Of a stretch of DNA of 64,000 nucleotides, positions 35,601-47,167 are shown one piece after another. This DNA is from Arachis hypogaea. Lineage: Eukaryota; Streptophyta; Magnoliopsida; Fabales; Fabaceae. Below the pieces are notes generated by a model. The model made no database searches and was not told where the DNA came from. It saw only the letters and a program-made list of their open reading frames with translations. The stretch spans positions 18,983,878-19,047,877 of the forward strand of contig NC_092054.1 of assembly GCF_003086295.3 (NCBI RefSeq), read 5' to 3'. A program made the translations under genes and the position numbers. Every line of letters begins with the position of its first letter. Position 1 is the stretch's first letter.

Positions 35601-37070
35601 AACTAATCAAAAGTGGAAGACGGAGATGAGAAACTTATTAATTGTAACCTAAAAGAGATTCAACTGCTTAATCTAGCATGACCTGCTTCTACTATTTCTA
35701 TATTCTTGGTTAAAATAAGCCCATATCCACGAGATGCATACAAATCAAGAGGGCCAAAGCAGTAAGATGCTAAAATCAATCAATCCGTTAAATTCAGCTT
35801 GAAGAAAAATCATATACAAACTTGCAAGTGAAGAAAGGTCTAAAAGAAAAAGAAACATAGAGTTGAGCAATCAAACTCTTACTAGTGTTTGCACTCTAAT
35901 TGCTCAAGTGTATAGGGCCTGATCTACTCAATTATCGACCAAACTTGCTTCTCCAAAACTTAATTTTCATCTAATAGTCGCAGATATTTAAGGTATGCAT
36001 ACAAGCATCAAGAGGTCTTTCATAGAGTTGTAATGAGGTTAGGGTCAAGGTAATGATAAATATGGTTAAATGAACCAAAATATAGATCTCTGATTAACTT
36101 AAGCTCTTCCTAACCTTACTCGTAGTAAATGTGAATTCATATACCTAGCTACCCACTATTCCTCTTTCATATGTTTATGCATTTTATTTCCTCCATGATT
36201 ATGCATATTTAATTGTTTGTGCACTTAGCCTTTATTTTGGGCTATGTTTTCTCCAAAATTTTATTTTATTATCATTATTGTTATTATTATTTATTTTTTT
36301 TTTACATGATAAGGCTTTTCTTTTCTATCAAAGAATGTATGTGCTTGCTTTACTTGATATATGAATATATCCAATTCCCAACACAATGCACTCTATTCTT
36401 TTTAATCACCAATGTTTTCTCTCTTTCTTTTCACGTTCCTTTTTTCCAACACAATGTAATGTAACAACTGTTCCCAAGCTAATTAAAAATTAGAATTGGA
36501 TATTCATTATTTTTCACTTAGGCTGATGTGCTTAATCAAAGAAAGAAAAACAAGGCTCAAAAGTATGGTTACAAAGGTGAATGAGAGAGATGGTTTATAT
36601 GGTTAAGTGGGTTTAAAGAAATAAAGGCCTCAATCACACAAATGTATACAAGCGATAAATGTTAGACCTCAACAATCAAGCAAGTTAAAGATCACAATTA
36701 TAGAGAGAATAAATAACGCATCGCAATACAATAGTGGTTATAATAATGCAACCACGCCATGAGGCTTAAGTCTCACCAGGTGATGCGTTCTAGCTCTAAC
36801 TATGTTCTAAACTATTATTCATGCAAGTTTATAAAAAAAATAGCTTAATTCAATGGATTATTGCCCTAAAATTACTTTCTCGAGAGTTTATTACCTTAAC
36901 CAACCAACCTAAGTGATTTTTTTTAACGAGTCAAACAACTTCCAAACATGTCTAACTATCCAAAATATCACAAAATAGAGCAGAAATATAATAACTATCT
37001 GACAAATATGCAAAATAATATCTAAAAGTGTTCAAAGGAAAAGTAATATAATATCACCAATCGAGTAGAC

Positions 37071-37109
37071 GACCTCCTCACACTTAGAAAAATGCACGGT
37101 CCTCCGTGC
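37071..37109 (-). promoter_or_regulatory. internal AGGA-loop hairpin with polypurine-like tract
   Basis: The minus strand reads GCACGG, AGGA, CCGTGC, a perfect 6-bp stem. CTAAGTGTGAGGAGGTC follows after 6 bases. It lies about 1.5 kb upstream of the terminal copy at 35551-35600, as in the element at 47168-54774. Confidence 0.7.
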
Positions 37110-37157
37110 CAAGATAGAATGTCACTGGGATGGGAGAGCAGACGGCTTTGCCTCAGG

Positions 37158-37668
37158 CTAGTTTGACAGAGATGCCTCGATGTCAACTGCTTGGTTCTCA
37201 TCATCATCACGCTCTGAGAGCTCCTCAGGAGTATCCAGCTCCTCTAGCATCGGATCCCAGTCCCAGATCTGGAGCTTGATATTCTCATAACGCATGTTGA
37301 TGTGCCTTTCCATGCATTGTAGTTGCTCCAAGATCCTGATTCTGAGCTCATGTGACAGTGGAGGCCATGACTCAGATGATGCAGGTGCTGATGTTTGTCC
37401 CATCGCTGCTGATGCTCTAGTCTTTCGCTTCTTGCCCACCAGCTGCTCATCCTTAAGCCAGTTACCATAAGGTATGAATTCATCTTTTCCAGGGATGTCT
37501 GGTGTTGTAGTCGTCAAGTTTCCACTCTACCTCATCTTTCGTGGCCATCTCAGTGATCAGGGATGGAAAAGCTGCCTTTCTCCAAAGAACGATAAGCACC
37601 TTCCACATGGATTGTTTGATAATCTTTGGGAGGAAGACTGGTTCACCCTCTAGGATGGTCCATACCAA
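37158..37668 (-). pseudogene. Athila-associated ORF fragment
   Basis: Two overlapping minus-strand frames. 37668-37480 contains WTILEGEPVFLPKIIKQSMW; 37517-37158 contains DEFIPYGNWLKDEQ and WPPLSHELRIRILEQLQCME. Blocks of this kind occur in the 'putative plant transposon protein' family found in Athila-type elements (PF20167, from memory). A frameshift joins the two near 37500. The C-terminal part is acidic (EELDTPEELSERDDDE). The 5' portion is missing because the element is truncated. Function unknown, possibly gag-related. Confidence 0.5.
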
Positions 37669-37759
37669 AATCGCTAGGTTGGCTGTGATGGTGGAAAAGA
37701 TGATGATGATGGAGAGAAATTAAAGTTTATTTTTTTAATTAACAAGGATATTTAAATAA

Positions 37760-37943
37760 GAATTTAATTTTGATGCTCTACCGGTGTAAAGTAGTTTTAC
37801 ACGTGCATCCAATTACATAATGTCACATTAGTAAAAATAACTACCTTTCACATTTATTACATGAATGGTCATCCAAAAGAACGGATGTGATTGCACGACT
37901 GTGTAAAACGTTTTACATTATTAGTGCATCAAAAATTAAATTC
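37760..37943. mobile_element. MULE-type MITE, copy 1
   Basis: 184 bp with TIRs of about 28 bp (GAATTTAATTTTGATGC...). A perfect 9-bp TSD, TTTAAATAA, lies at 37751-37759 and 37944-37952. The same family occurs at 63259-63441. TIR and 9-bp TSD indicate a Mutator-type MITE, as described for AhMITE1 in peanut; identity with that family is unchecked. Confidence 0.92.
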
Positions 37944-37952
37944 TTTAAATAA

Positions 37953-39599
37953 TTCTACTTATTTAAATATCTATATTTATCTTAAATTAATTAGAATATA
38001 TACTAACATATAACTCATTTTCATACACTTTGTATCAAACAAAATACAGAAATTTCTCTATCTACCAATTTTTATCTCTCCTCTAGAGATGTAACTCATT
38101 TCTATATTTGCGACTTGTGTTGTAGCACTAGGTGAAATGTTGAATGTAAAAGAGTATTGTCTGGGAGTCTATTAGGATAAGATAGATTTAAAGACAATTT
38201 AGAATTTTTATTAGGATTAGCGATTTGATTTGGTTAATATTTGTCATGCTAGAATCAAACCGATAAAAATAGCCAAAAAATGATTTTTTGGTTCGATCAG
38301 TCATTTTTGTTTTAGTTTGGTTTGATTTTGAATATCCTAGTATGTAGTATATGTGAGTTTGTGATGTTGTAATGTTCAAAATTAAAAGTTATTCCAGAAA
38401 ATACTCGTTAAAATTAATAATTAGACTATAAGTAAAATATTATTGAATAATCTCTTTAAATTTATTGATTATTAGATCATTTTGACTTTTGGCAAATATA
38501 TTGTATCTTTTGAAATTTTTTAATCATTTTTATTTTCGAATCTTTGTTATTATTGATAAAATTTTTAGGTCTATTTCAGTGGTTCACACAACAAATGATT
38601 ATTAATGACGATTTTCGACTACTCACAGAAAAACATTAAGATTAGTTCTTCTAAAAGTAGGATGCAAATTAAATAAGAGACTAATTTCTTTTAGATATTA
38701 ATCAAATTTTAGTATAATATAATATTTAGTTGTTAAATTTTATAGTATTTTTTAAAATTTTAGAATGTATATTATTAATATACAAAAAATGTATTGTCAT
38801 ATTTTTAAAATTTAAAAAAATATTAAATTCAATAATTAAGTGTTATGCCAGAATTTGATTCATGTCTAAAAAAATATGATAAATTTTATGGTATTTTTTA
38901 TTATGATATCTAAATTATCTAACTTACTTTTAAAAATTAAAAAAATATATTTAAAATAAAAAATAAAATATTTAAAATTTATTAAATATTATTTATTTAT
39001 TTTTTAGTAAATTAGACACAATTTTAAAAGTACCATAATATTCACCAAAAAATATATGACAAATGAAAATGACCACTCTCGTGTGAAAATTTTGTCAGAA
39101 AAGAGAACAGATATCACTTTTTCAGTTTTTTTAATAATATACATGGCATATATATAAACGGATTAAATAATCAGATAGCGAATCTAGGGTACGGTGTTTA
39201 TTGTTTAAAGGATAATTAGAAACATTAAATAATCAGACGGCGAATATGGGGTGTTTATCATTTAAAGGATAATTAACAAAATGATAAACATTGTAAATAA
39301 ATTTTTTTAGTCAATAATTAATTAATATTTTTTATAAAAATTATACTTTTTCAACTTCTATTTATCTATTACTTTATTAACTGATTGTTGATATAAAAAA
39401 ACAATTTTATGGTAAAATTGTTATGAAAATATATATAATTTGAAGGTGAATTCTATAGATAAAAATAAAATTTTTTTTACACATGAAGAATCTAACATGG
39501 CATAGATTTAAGAGTGACATCTATCTTTTGTTATTATTGTTTTGTTTAGATTTATCGAGACAAATGCATGCAGAATTCTGCTAGGAAGACAATGAGGTA
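37953..39599. other. AT-rich DNA with a 62-bp tandem repeat
   Basis: No gene. A unit beginning ATTAAATAATCAGA is duplicated at 39162-39223 and 39224-39282, with a few substitutions and a 3-bp gap. The rest is AT-rich without visible structure. Confidence 0.6.
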
Positions 39600-40570
39600 T
39601 GTATACAATGGTCACAATAATGGACTGTTTATTTGGTCCAATATAAATTAAAAAAACAAATTAACCCTCATTTATCCGAATTTCAAATGGCCTGTTTAGT
39701 TTCAATTTACCCTACCACCAATTTATCCCTAATTCCAATTTTTTCCATTAACTCTTGCTCTCACGGTTACCCCCCCCCCCCCAAACTCTTCCCGTTCGCT
39801 TTGCAGAATCCACACGCCGCCCCGCCGTATGCGCTGAAACCTGCATCCGTGCTAGCAGACCCGCATTGCCCGCCCTTCTTCGCGAGCATCCTCCCTCACT
39901 GGCCGCAACTCCTTCACACCGTCGCTGCTGCACATCCCACCGTGACTGCAGCCCAGCCTCCGCGCGCAACTCCTCTAACCCGAACTGGGCTCCTACCCCC
40001 TCGCGGGAAGGAACTACTTTGCACCAAACGCGGCTGAACATCCGACCGTGACCTGGTTGAATCATCGCGAACTGCAACACTGAACTTCCTCGCGCCCAAA
40101 AACCAACCATCCACGCGTACAGTAATTGTGAACATCCAGTTATATGTAGACAAGAACATCCGACATTTATGCATAAAGATAATCATGTAATCAATAAGTG
40201 GTATCATATACGCAGAATGACCATTCATTTTGTTTAATAAATTAACCATCCAGATACATACTAAAATGAACATCTGGTTGCTAGTTGGAGTCGCTGCGAT
40301 GGTGCGGTGCGGCGAGAACAACTCACACGATTGGAAGGTAATGGTGGAGGGGTGACCTCTGCGCACGGCGGGTTTACGGCGGTGAGAAAAGTGCTGGTTG
40401 GAGTCGCTGGCATAGTGCGGTGCGGCGAGAACAACGCACACGACCAGAAGGTAATGGTGAAGGGTGACTTCTGCGCACGGCCGGGAGAACTGAGAAGAAA
40501 GGGAGAGAGAGGGTAAAACCGTATAGAGAGAGAGAGTATGTGTATTGGTGTAACTGATTGCAATCCTAAT
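39600..40570. repeat. unclassified repeat block with GC-rich core
   Basis: A sharp compositional island in AT-rich DNA. 39772-39782 is poly-C, and 39790-40060 is C-rich. 40060-40280 repeats AACATCC or ACCATCC words. A 113-bp unit (from GTTGGAGTCGCTG) is tandemly duplicated at 40284-40396 and 40397-about 40489. A 221-codon minus-strand frame spans it (40579-39914) but translates the repeats themselves; I see no domain. Probably a transposable-element fragment. Confidence 0.45.
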
Positions 40571-42551
40571 TTGTTTCAAACTTGAAATTAGAAACTATTT
40601 AAAATTAATTAATTGACTATGATTTGATTTTAATTACAATTTAATTCTCATTGTATATATTGTACAATACATATATTGGCTCCTCGTACTTTCTCATGCA
40701 TAAAAGTTCAGATTTTGTCTTTTGTAATTAAATACAATGATTCTAATGAAACCTTAAGTAGAGATATATTTTTATTGTATTGAGTCAAAAAATAATAATT
40801 TTTTAGTTGTAACGGATTGTTATTAAAGGAACATATTTTATTGTGTTTACTTAATCAATAAAATTAATTAATTTTTATTAAATATTCTAAGTATGCAATA
40901 AATAATATTAAATACTACAAATAGTAAATATTAAAAAAAAAACAACCATTCAAATTCAAAATTTGATATCTAAATAACTGTATATAACACTAAATTTTTC
41001 TTATATTTTGCATAAAAAACTAATAGATGTTATTTTTATTTTGTGAGAATAACTTTAAAAATTTTTGTCATTTGATTCATGGATTAATTGAAAAAAATTC
41101 CTTAATCCATGAATTAGTTAATTTTTTTTCAAATTAATTTATAACACTTTAATATTTTGATTTATAGTACGAATGATAATTTATTTAAAATTATAAATAT
41201 TGATATTTTGAATTCGGAATAATTAAATTCGTTGCATTAAATGCGCAACAACTTAATAATAATCTTACATTGGTGTTAAATTAATGCAGAATTTTTTTTG
41301 TAGAAATAGATTTATTTATTTATTTGATTTTTAAATCATAACCTAGCCAATAGATTTCTTTCCTCTAAAAATAGTGTTTTGCTTCCGTCTATCTCATATG
41401 AAGTCATTTAGAGTCTTAGGCTTTATGCACAAAAGAGCTACAAGATTTACGACTTTAAATTAATTATCATTCATACTCTAAATCAAAATATCAACATATT
41501 ATAAGTTAAATTGAAAAAAAAAAAAAATACCGGCTAGGAAAAATCTTTAAAGGTGCTCTCAAAAAAAAAAAATTCTAAAACCTATTGGATCTTAGCTTGA
41601 TGGCAATCTAGTGTGATTAGTCGGACACTATTTTTTTTAAATAATATCACTTGTTAAAACTAAGATGTTTAGATTAGGATATCAAATATATATAAAAAAA
41701 AAAGAGTTTAGCTTTGTATACAATAATTTAGAATTTAAAATTTGACTTTAAATTGTTATTTTTTATTATTTATTGTATGTTTGGAATATTTAGTAGAAAT
41801 TGATTAAATATTATTTATTTTTTTATAAATTTAAATACTATTAGTTTATTAATAACAATAAAATATTTTTTTTAATCTAAAAATCAATTTACAGAACCTT
41901 ATAACAAGATATTTATTGAAACAAAAAATACATCTTTATAATATCTAAGTAGCGAGTTTGTCTTCAAAGTCCAAGAAATATTGTTTGTCTTTGACCCAAA
42001 ACATCTAAATCAGTCTCCTAATTAATCTTTTATTAAAATCATTTAAGTTTAATTATAAAAGACAAAACTTCAACTTTCATACTTTTATTTGTGACAAGTC
42101 TAAACACAACAACAATGATAAAAAAACACGTATCATTTTTAAATTTATGCCACATTAATTCTTTGTGTAAAAAAAACTTTTACGTTTATATACCATAGCA
42201 TTCACCTAATTTAAAAGATGAATTTGAAGAATGAAAAAACTATGTTTGCCTCCTAAAGTTTATATTGGTGCGAGTAATCATAATATGATTTAGTATTATC
42301 CGTATGATCATATGTTAATACCGTGACAAGGAATTGCTAATCATTTAATTAAGCACTATAATATAATACAAGTCATGTCACAAAATAGTGTCATATCATT
42401 CAACCACATCCAATCAAATGAAGTCACGTGTATATAAAATTAATTTTAGCAGTGTTATGCACAATAAAACAAGTCTGCAATGCGATTGGGAAGCAAAAGG
42501 AGCAAGTTGGACACTTGTAGTTATGTGTAGTTTACAATAAATCGTGGCAAA
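40571..42551. other. AT-rich intergenic DNA
   Basis: Non-coding. It holds an imperfect inverted repeat (about 41097-41215 against 41430-41545) that could be an old MITE. Otherwise there are only homopolymer and AT tracts. Confidence 0.55.
41097..41545. repeat. imperfect inverted repeat, about 110-bp arms
   Basis: The left arm has TATTTTGATTTATAGTACGA and GAATGATAATTTATTTAAA. The right arm has the complementary ATTAATTATCATTCATACTC and TAAATCAAAATATCAACATA. A smaller hairpin (TTCATGGATTAA / TTAATCCATGAA) lies at 41077-41114. No TSD identified. Confidence 0.6.
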
Positions 42552-42560
42552 TTCTCATTA

Positions 42561-43822
42561 GAGTAAACTACCATTTGTACCAACGAAGGTTGAAAACGCT
42601 GACATATCTATCCATAGAAGAAGAAAATTACCATTTGTACTCATAAAATATGAGTTTTGCACAACAAAAATATCCAAACACTAAAAAATTATCTAAAAAC
42701 CCCAAAATACTTTTATCATTACCATTGCTACCATCATCCCCATCTCTCTCTCCGCATCACATGAACATTCTCCGATCTAACCTCCATTTCTCTGCCACAA
42801 ACCACCTCTGTCACAAACTACCTCATTGCCACTCCTTCATCACCATAACCTTCACCTTTGATGAATCAAAATCAACCCAGAGAGGAATTTAAAATAGATG
42901 ACAATGGGTGAGAGTCAAAATTGGATCTTGGTTTCAGCTGAATCTAAAGCTGTTTGAGGGAACAAAACATTGAAAGGGGTGTCATGGAGAAAGCTAATAG
43001 AAATAGGGCGAAAAAGAACACAGATCCAAGGTGAGAAGAGAGTGAGGAGAGAGGATCAAATCTGAACAATCAAACACAGAAGCCTCATGTATTTGGATTC
43101 ACTTTTTCTGGGAGAAAAGAAAAATGGTGAAAGAGACAGAAAGAGAGAGAGAGAGAGCTCACCGCGATTTTAGTTCGCAAAGGGGACCGCGGTGGTGGCG
43201 GCTGGCGCGGTGGCCCGTCAGGGGCACTGGTTCGGTGATGAGGAGAAGGTAGCCCCGGTAGGTGAGGGTGGTCGGCGGTGAAAAGAGGAGAAGGGGGCAC
43301 TACGGCTCTAGGGTTGCTAGCGGCGGCGAAGCAGGGGCGAGGTGGATGCAAAGGTCCTCTGGTCGGCAAGAGCGAGACAAGGAAGGAGAGAAGGAGGGGT
43401 GGTTCTACGATGCAGAAAGAGGTGAAGAGGGTTGGCTATAACGGCTGTAAGGTAGCGTGAAGAGAAGGATCTCTGACACGGTAGGCTCTGGTTTGAGGCC
43501 GATGGTGATGGTGGCGAGGAGAAGCTGGCGCAGTGCTTCTGGACTGGCAGAGGTCCTCGACGTTGCTAGCGGAGAAGGGTGACGGTGGTTTGTGGTTGAT
43601 GCTGGGATTGGGTGGCTAAGAATATTGAGAGAGAGAGAGAGGAGGGAGGAAGGAGATGATAGTGTGGAGAGAAGGGTAATTTAGAGATTTTAGATAATTT
43701 TTTAGTGTTTGGATAATTTTGCCTGTAAAAATAATTTTTTATGGGTACAAATGGTAATTTTTTTTCTATGAATAAATATGTCAGCGTTTTCAACTTTCGT
43801 GGGTACAAATGATAGTTTCCTC
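42561..43822. mobile_element. Mutator-like element (MULE), non-autonomous
   Basis: Long TIRs (about 190 bp) begin GAGTAAACTACCATTTGTACC on the left; the right end is TTTGTACCCAC's complement running to GATAGTTTCCTC. A perfect 9-bp TSD, TTCTCATTA, lies at 42552-42560 and 43823-43831. The interior (43150-43600) is strikingly GC-rich and could be captured genic sequence, but I recognise no protein in it. The mirror-image frames at 42650-42892 and 43829-43566 are translations of the two TIR arms. Confidence 0.92.
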
Positions 43823-43831
43823 TTCTCATTA

Positions 43832-44321
43832 ATTATAATGTTTTTACCAACTAAGATGTCTCTTGACAGTTAGCACTAGCTAAACCGTGGTGGTTTTTCA
43901 TAATGTATACAATTTTTTTGTTCTAAACTAAATCGTGATAGTTTCGTTTTAACTTTTTAAGTTAAATCGTGATATCGTGATTTAGTTAAAAATCTTAAAT
44001 CTTTATAAATTGTAACAATTTATATTCATTAAAAAAAATAAAAAAACGTAATAAAATTTCATTTAAGACATTTATGTAATATTGTAACTTTGTAAGTTTG
44101 TAACTAGTTTAATTTATATATATAATTTGCTGCTCAACATTAAAAAATTGATTGATGTAGCTAATAATTCTTTCAAGGGTATCGGTTAGAGTATTAAAAT
44201 ATAAAATTTTGATCTTTTTTATTATATTTATATCCTAAAAAAATTCAAAAAATTTGTGTACTTTTTACCTTTAAATATTAATTATTTTTTTATTATGTAC
44301 AAGTGTAATAGCTCGTACTAA
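43832..44321. other. AT-rich spacer, no gene
   Basis: Non-coding sequence between the MULE at 42561-43822 and the MULE-like element starting at 44331. Two AAATCGTGATA-type words recur at 43930-43985. Nothing else visible. Confidence 0.5.
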
Positions 44322-44404
44322 CCACGAAAAGAATAAATAGTTATTTTTTATCATAAAAAATTGAGGAGTTGATAATACTTACTACAAAAAAATAATACGC
44401 TAAA

Positions 44405-44700
44405 TATCGTTGAATTTACCAGCGGACATTAGCAACAAAATTACTGGCGGATTCGATTTCCGATGATAAATTTGCCAGTAATATTTAGAGAAAAAAAATT
44501 GGCACGAGTATTACCGACGAAATTACCGGCAAATTTATCTACCAGTAAAGCTCAATTAATGAAATGTTGTGTTTTGGTCAGGTACAATACATTACCGTCA
44601 GATTTATCTGCCAATAAAGAGCAATTAATGGACCGCTGCGTTTTGGTCATGCGCAATGTATTACCGTCGGATTTATTCACCGGTAAATCCGACAGTAAAT
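44405..44700. repeat. CACTA subterminal repeats
   Basis: Two to three units of about 70-80 bp start ATTACCGNCG, contain CAATTAATG and GTTTTGGTCA, and are separated by TTTATCTGCC / CCGGTAAA palindromic words. Such arrays bind the transposition protein in En/Spm-type elements. Confidence 0.75.
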
Positions 44701-44714
44701 TTGTCCTAAACTAG

Positions 44715-44892
<178 letters not shown>

Positions 44893-45887
44893 CCCCCAAA
44901 CCACCTCTAGCCGTCCCTTCTACCAATACCAGCGTCACCAACAGCCTACAAAGATTGCATAGACTCTTTGCGTTGTGTTGGTTGTTCTGTCATCGCCGTT
45001 TTTGTCGCTCTTGCCACTGCTGTCGCTGCTTCCTGTGTCGTCGGAACTCTCTCCTTCCTTCCTCCAGGTAGGTTATCCTCCTCCTTCTCCCTATTATTTT
45101 TTTTTACAATTATTTTAAAAAACCTAATGTAACCTGCCGATTGGTCCTTGCTGCCGCCACTTTGCCATCTATGTTGTCACTATGCCAGAAAAGTCCTCTG
45201 TGTTACCATTGTTTCTGGATAACTCACTCACTTGCTAGTTTAAATTAGTTAAACTCTAAAATCTAATTTATGGTATATGTCTCTGTTCTCGTGTTATTTT
45301 GATTTAATTTTGTTATATTTTTTTTGGATTTTACTATTTTAGGGTTTGTTTTGATTTTATTCCCTTTTTTTTCGTTTATTCTAATTTAGATTTTTGGATT
45401 TATTCTGAGTTTATTATTTTATTTTAATTTTTGAATTTCAAATTTTTGAATTCATTGTTTTTTATTTCTATTTTAGTTTGTTCTTAATTTTTCTGTTCTT
45501 GATTTTTGTTCCTATTTTAGTTTATTTTTTATTTTTGGTTGAAATTTTTTATGGTTCTCCAATTATTACCTGTTGTTCTTAGTTCTTAATTTTAGTTATG
45601 CTTTATCATTATTAGAGTTCTATGTTGTAATTTAAAAAAATTACAAATAAAAATAGTAGTAGTGATAGGGCATCACATAAAAGAAGCTAATAACACATCT
45701 AGTTTTAAAAATGTAGTTAAAGAATTGCAAGAAATCAAAATTAGATATGAAAAAGGCAAAACCAACAATAAAAGGTACTTAATTATTAATTAATTATCAT
45801 TCAATATTTTTTTATGTAACACTATTATGTAAAATTTTTAATACTCTTATTTGTTGCAAAATAAGCACATAAATATTTTTGAAAAAA
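44893..45887. other. CACTA interior, no gene
   Basis: 44900-45070 is C/T-rich, then AT-rich. A GT donor-like CAGGTAGGTTATC stands at 45066, but no coherent coding frame is seen. Confidence 0.4.
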
Positions 45888-46180
45888 GGACAAATAGGTT
45901 CCTGACCTTTTGTTCTGCGGATATTTTTGTCTCTAACCATTTGAAAATACTTTTAAATTCCTAACTTTCACAAAATTTGGACAGATGTGTCCCTCCGTCC
46001 AAATGTTTCTATCAGATCCAACAAAAAAGTCTGACGTAGCTCCCGTTCTGATGACTGGAAGGGTATTTTCGAAAATTGGACAAATAAATCCCTGAACCTA
46101 AAAACTACGTTGTTTTGCATTTGACCCTAATCCTTAAATTGATCGTGTTTCTTTGTAGAGGCTAGTGGTGAGGAACCCTA
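45888..46180. repeat. left arm of long inverted repeat
   Basis: Starts GGACAAATAGGTTCCTGACC and ends GTGGTGAGGAACCCTA. It is complementary over nearly 300 bp to 46946-47167 plus 54775-54880, with a deletion of about 30 bp in this arm. Long arms of this type suggest a MULE or foldback element; no TSD is visible at its edges. Confidence 0.8.
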
Positions 46181-46257
46181 CCTTAAATTGATGCAGGTAG
46201 AATGGTGGTGTTGAGCTGATTTCTAGTTTGGATTTGGGTGACCAGATTGGTTTTGGA

Positions 46258-46941
46258 ATGGATTCGGGTGTGATGATGAACGAGGGCTCGTTTGGGAATG
46301 GGGGAGGCAATACGGTGCCGTTTAGCTTGGCGGAGATCTGGCCGTTCCCGCAGGCCGTCAACGCTGCTAGAGGCGGTGCCTTGGGGCTCAGGAGGCCGCA
46401 GTTTGGCTTGGGACAGTTTGGGGATTTTATTTCCGGTCCTAACTAGGAACCTGGAGCGGTTGCTTCAAAACAGAAGGCAGCCAGCGGTGGCGGTGGCGGT
46501 GGTAGTAGGAAGAGGCATGAATCAGAGGAGGAATCCCTTAAAGGTGTTTCCACCAGCAATGTTGCACCTAATGCCGTGGTAATTTTCATTATTGCCTCTG
46601 TTTATCCAATTACTACAACTAATTTACTGTGTCTCGAATTAATAAGAGAGAATTAAATGGAAAAATCATGTTCAATGCTATTAATTTTTTTCTCTATTTC
46701 AATTAAAATAATGAAAATGGATCTGCATCTAATGATAATCATAGTTCATGTTATACTTTCTGATTGCATCTAGTTGCAACTTGTTTATGTAGTTTGAATT
46801 AAGTGTAGTGAAAGTATTGTGAATTGAATTCATGTGTGAGTGTTTGTGTGGCCTATGCAGAATGATGGGGATGGAAAACGACTTAAAAGAGGAGGAAGAG
46901 CGTCTGGGAGTAGGAATGAAAGCCGTGACACGAAGGTTTAG
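46258..46941 (+). pseudogene. captured bHLH79-like transcription factor fragment
   Basis: Exon 1 (46258-46578) starts MDSGVMMNEGSFGNGGGNTV and contains PFSLAEIWPFP. After an in-frame TAG (46444-46446) it continues SRKRHESEEESLKGVSTSN. A GT-AG intron (46579-46860; GTAATT...TATGCAG) precedes exon 2 (46861-46941), which reads NDGDGKRLK and SGSRNESRDTKV then TAG. SLAEIWPF near the N-terminus and the NDGDGKRLK block match the bHLH79/BPE-like group as I recall it. The fragment stops before the basic helix-loop-helix domain, so it cannot bind DNA. It lies between the arms of the inverted repeat and keeps its intron, which argues for DNA-level capture. Confidence 0.75.
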
Positions 46942-47167
46942 GGATTAGGGCTCCTCATCACTAGCCTCCACAAAGAAATACAATCAATTTAAGGATTAGT
47001 GCCAAACATAAAACGATGTAGTTTTTAGGTTCAGGGGCTTATTTGTCCAATTTTTGAAAGTACCCTTCCAGTCATTAGTCCACGTGTCAACCCGTCACGC
47101 CAGGTCATCAGAACAGGAGTCACGTCAGACTTTTTTGTTAGATCTGATGGAGGCATTTGGACGAAGG

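Larger units (their letters stand above)
33300..37723 (-). mobile_element. truncated Athila-type non-autonomous element
   Basis: On the minus strand the order is: ORF fragment (37668-37158), internal hairpin plus polypurine-like tract (37109-37071), 1.4 kb of AT-rich sequence, terminal hairpin and polypurine tract (35600-35551), and 3' LTR (35550 to about 33300). The 5' LTR and primer-binding site are absent, so the right side is truncated at about 37723. The distal LTR edge near 33300 is not sharply defined. A hAT element sits inside the LTR. Confidence 0.75.

Noticed and set aside
39914..40579. 221-codon minus-strand frame, the longest clean one in its area
   Set aside because: Spans tandem duplication and repeated AACATCC words; no domain, and the plus strand is equally open in places.
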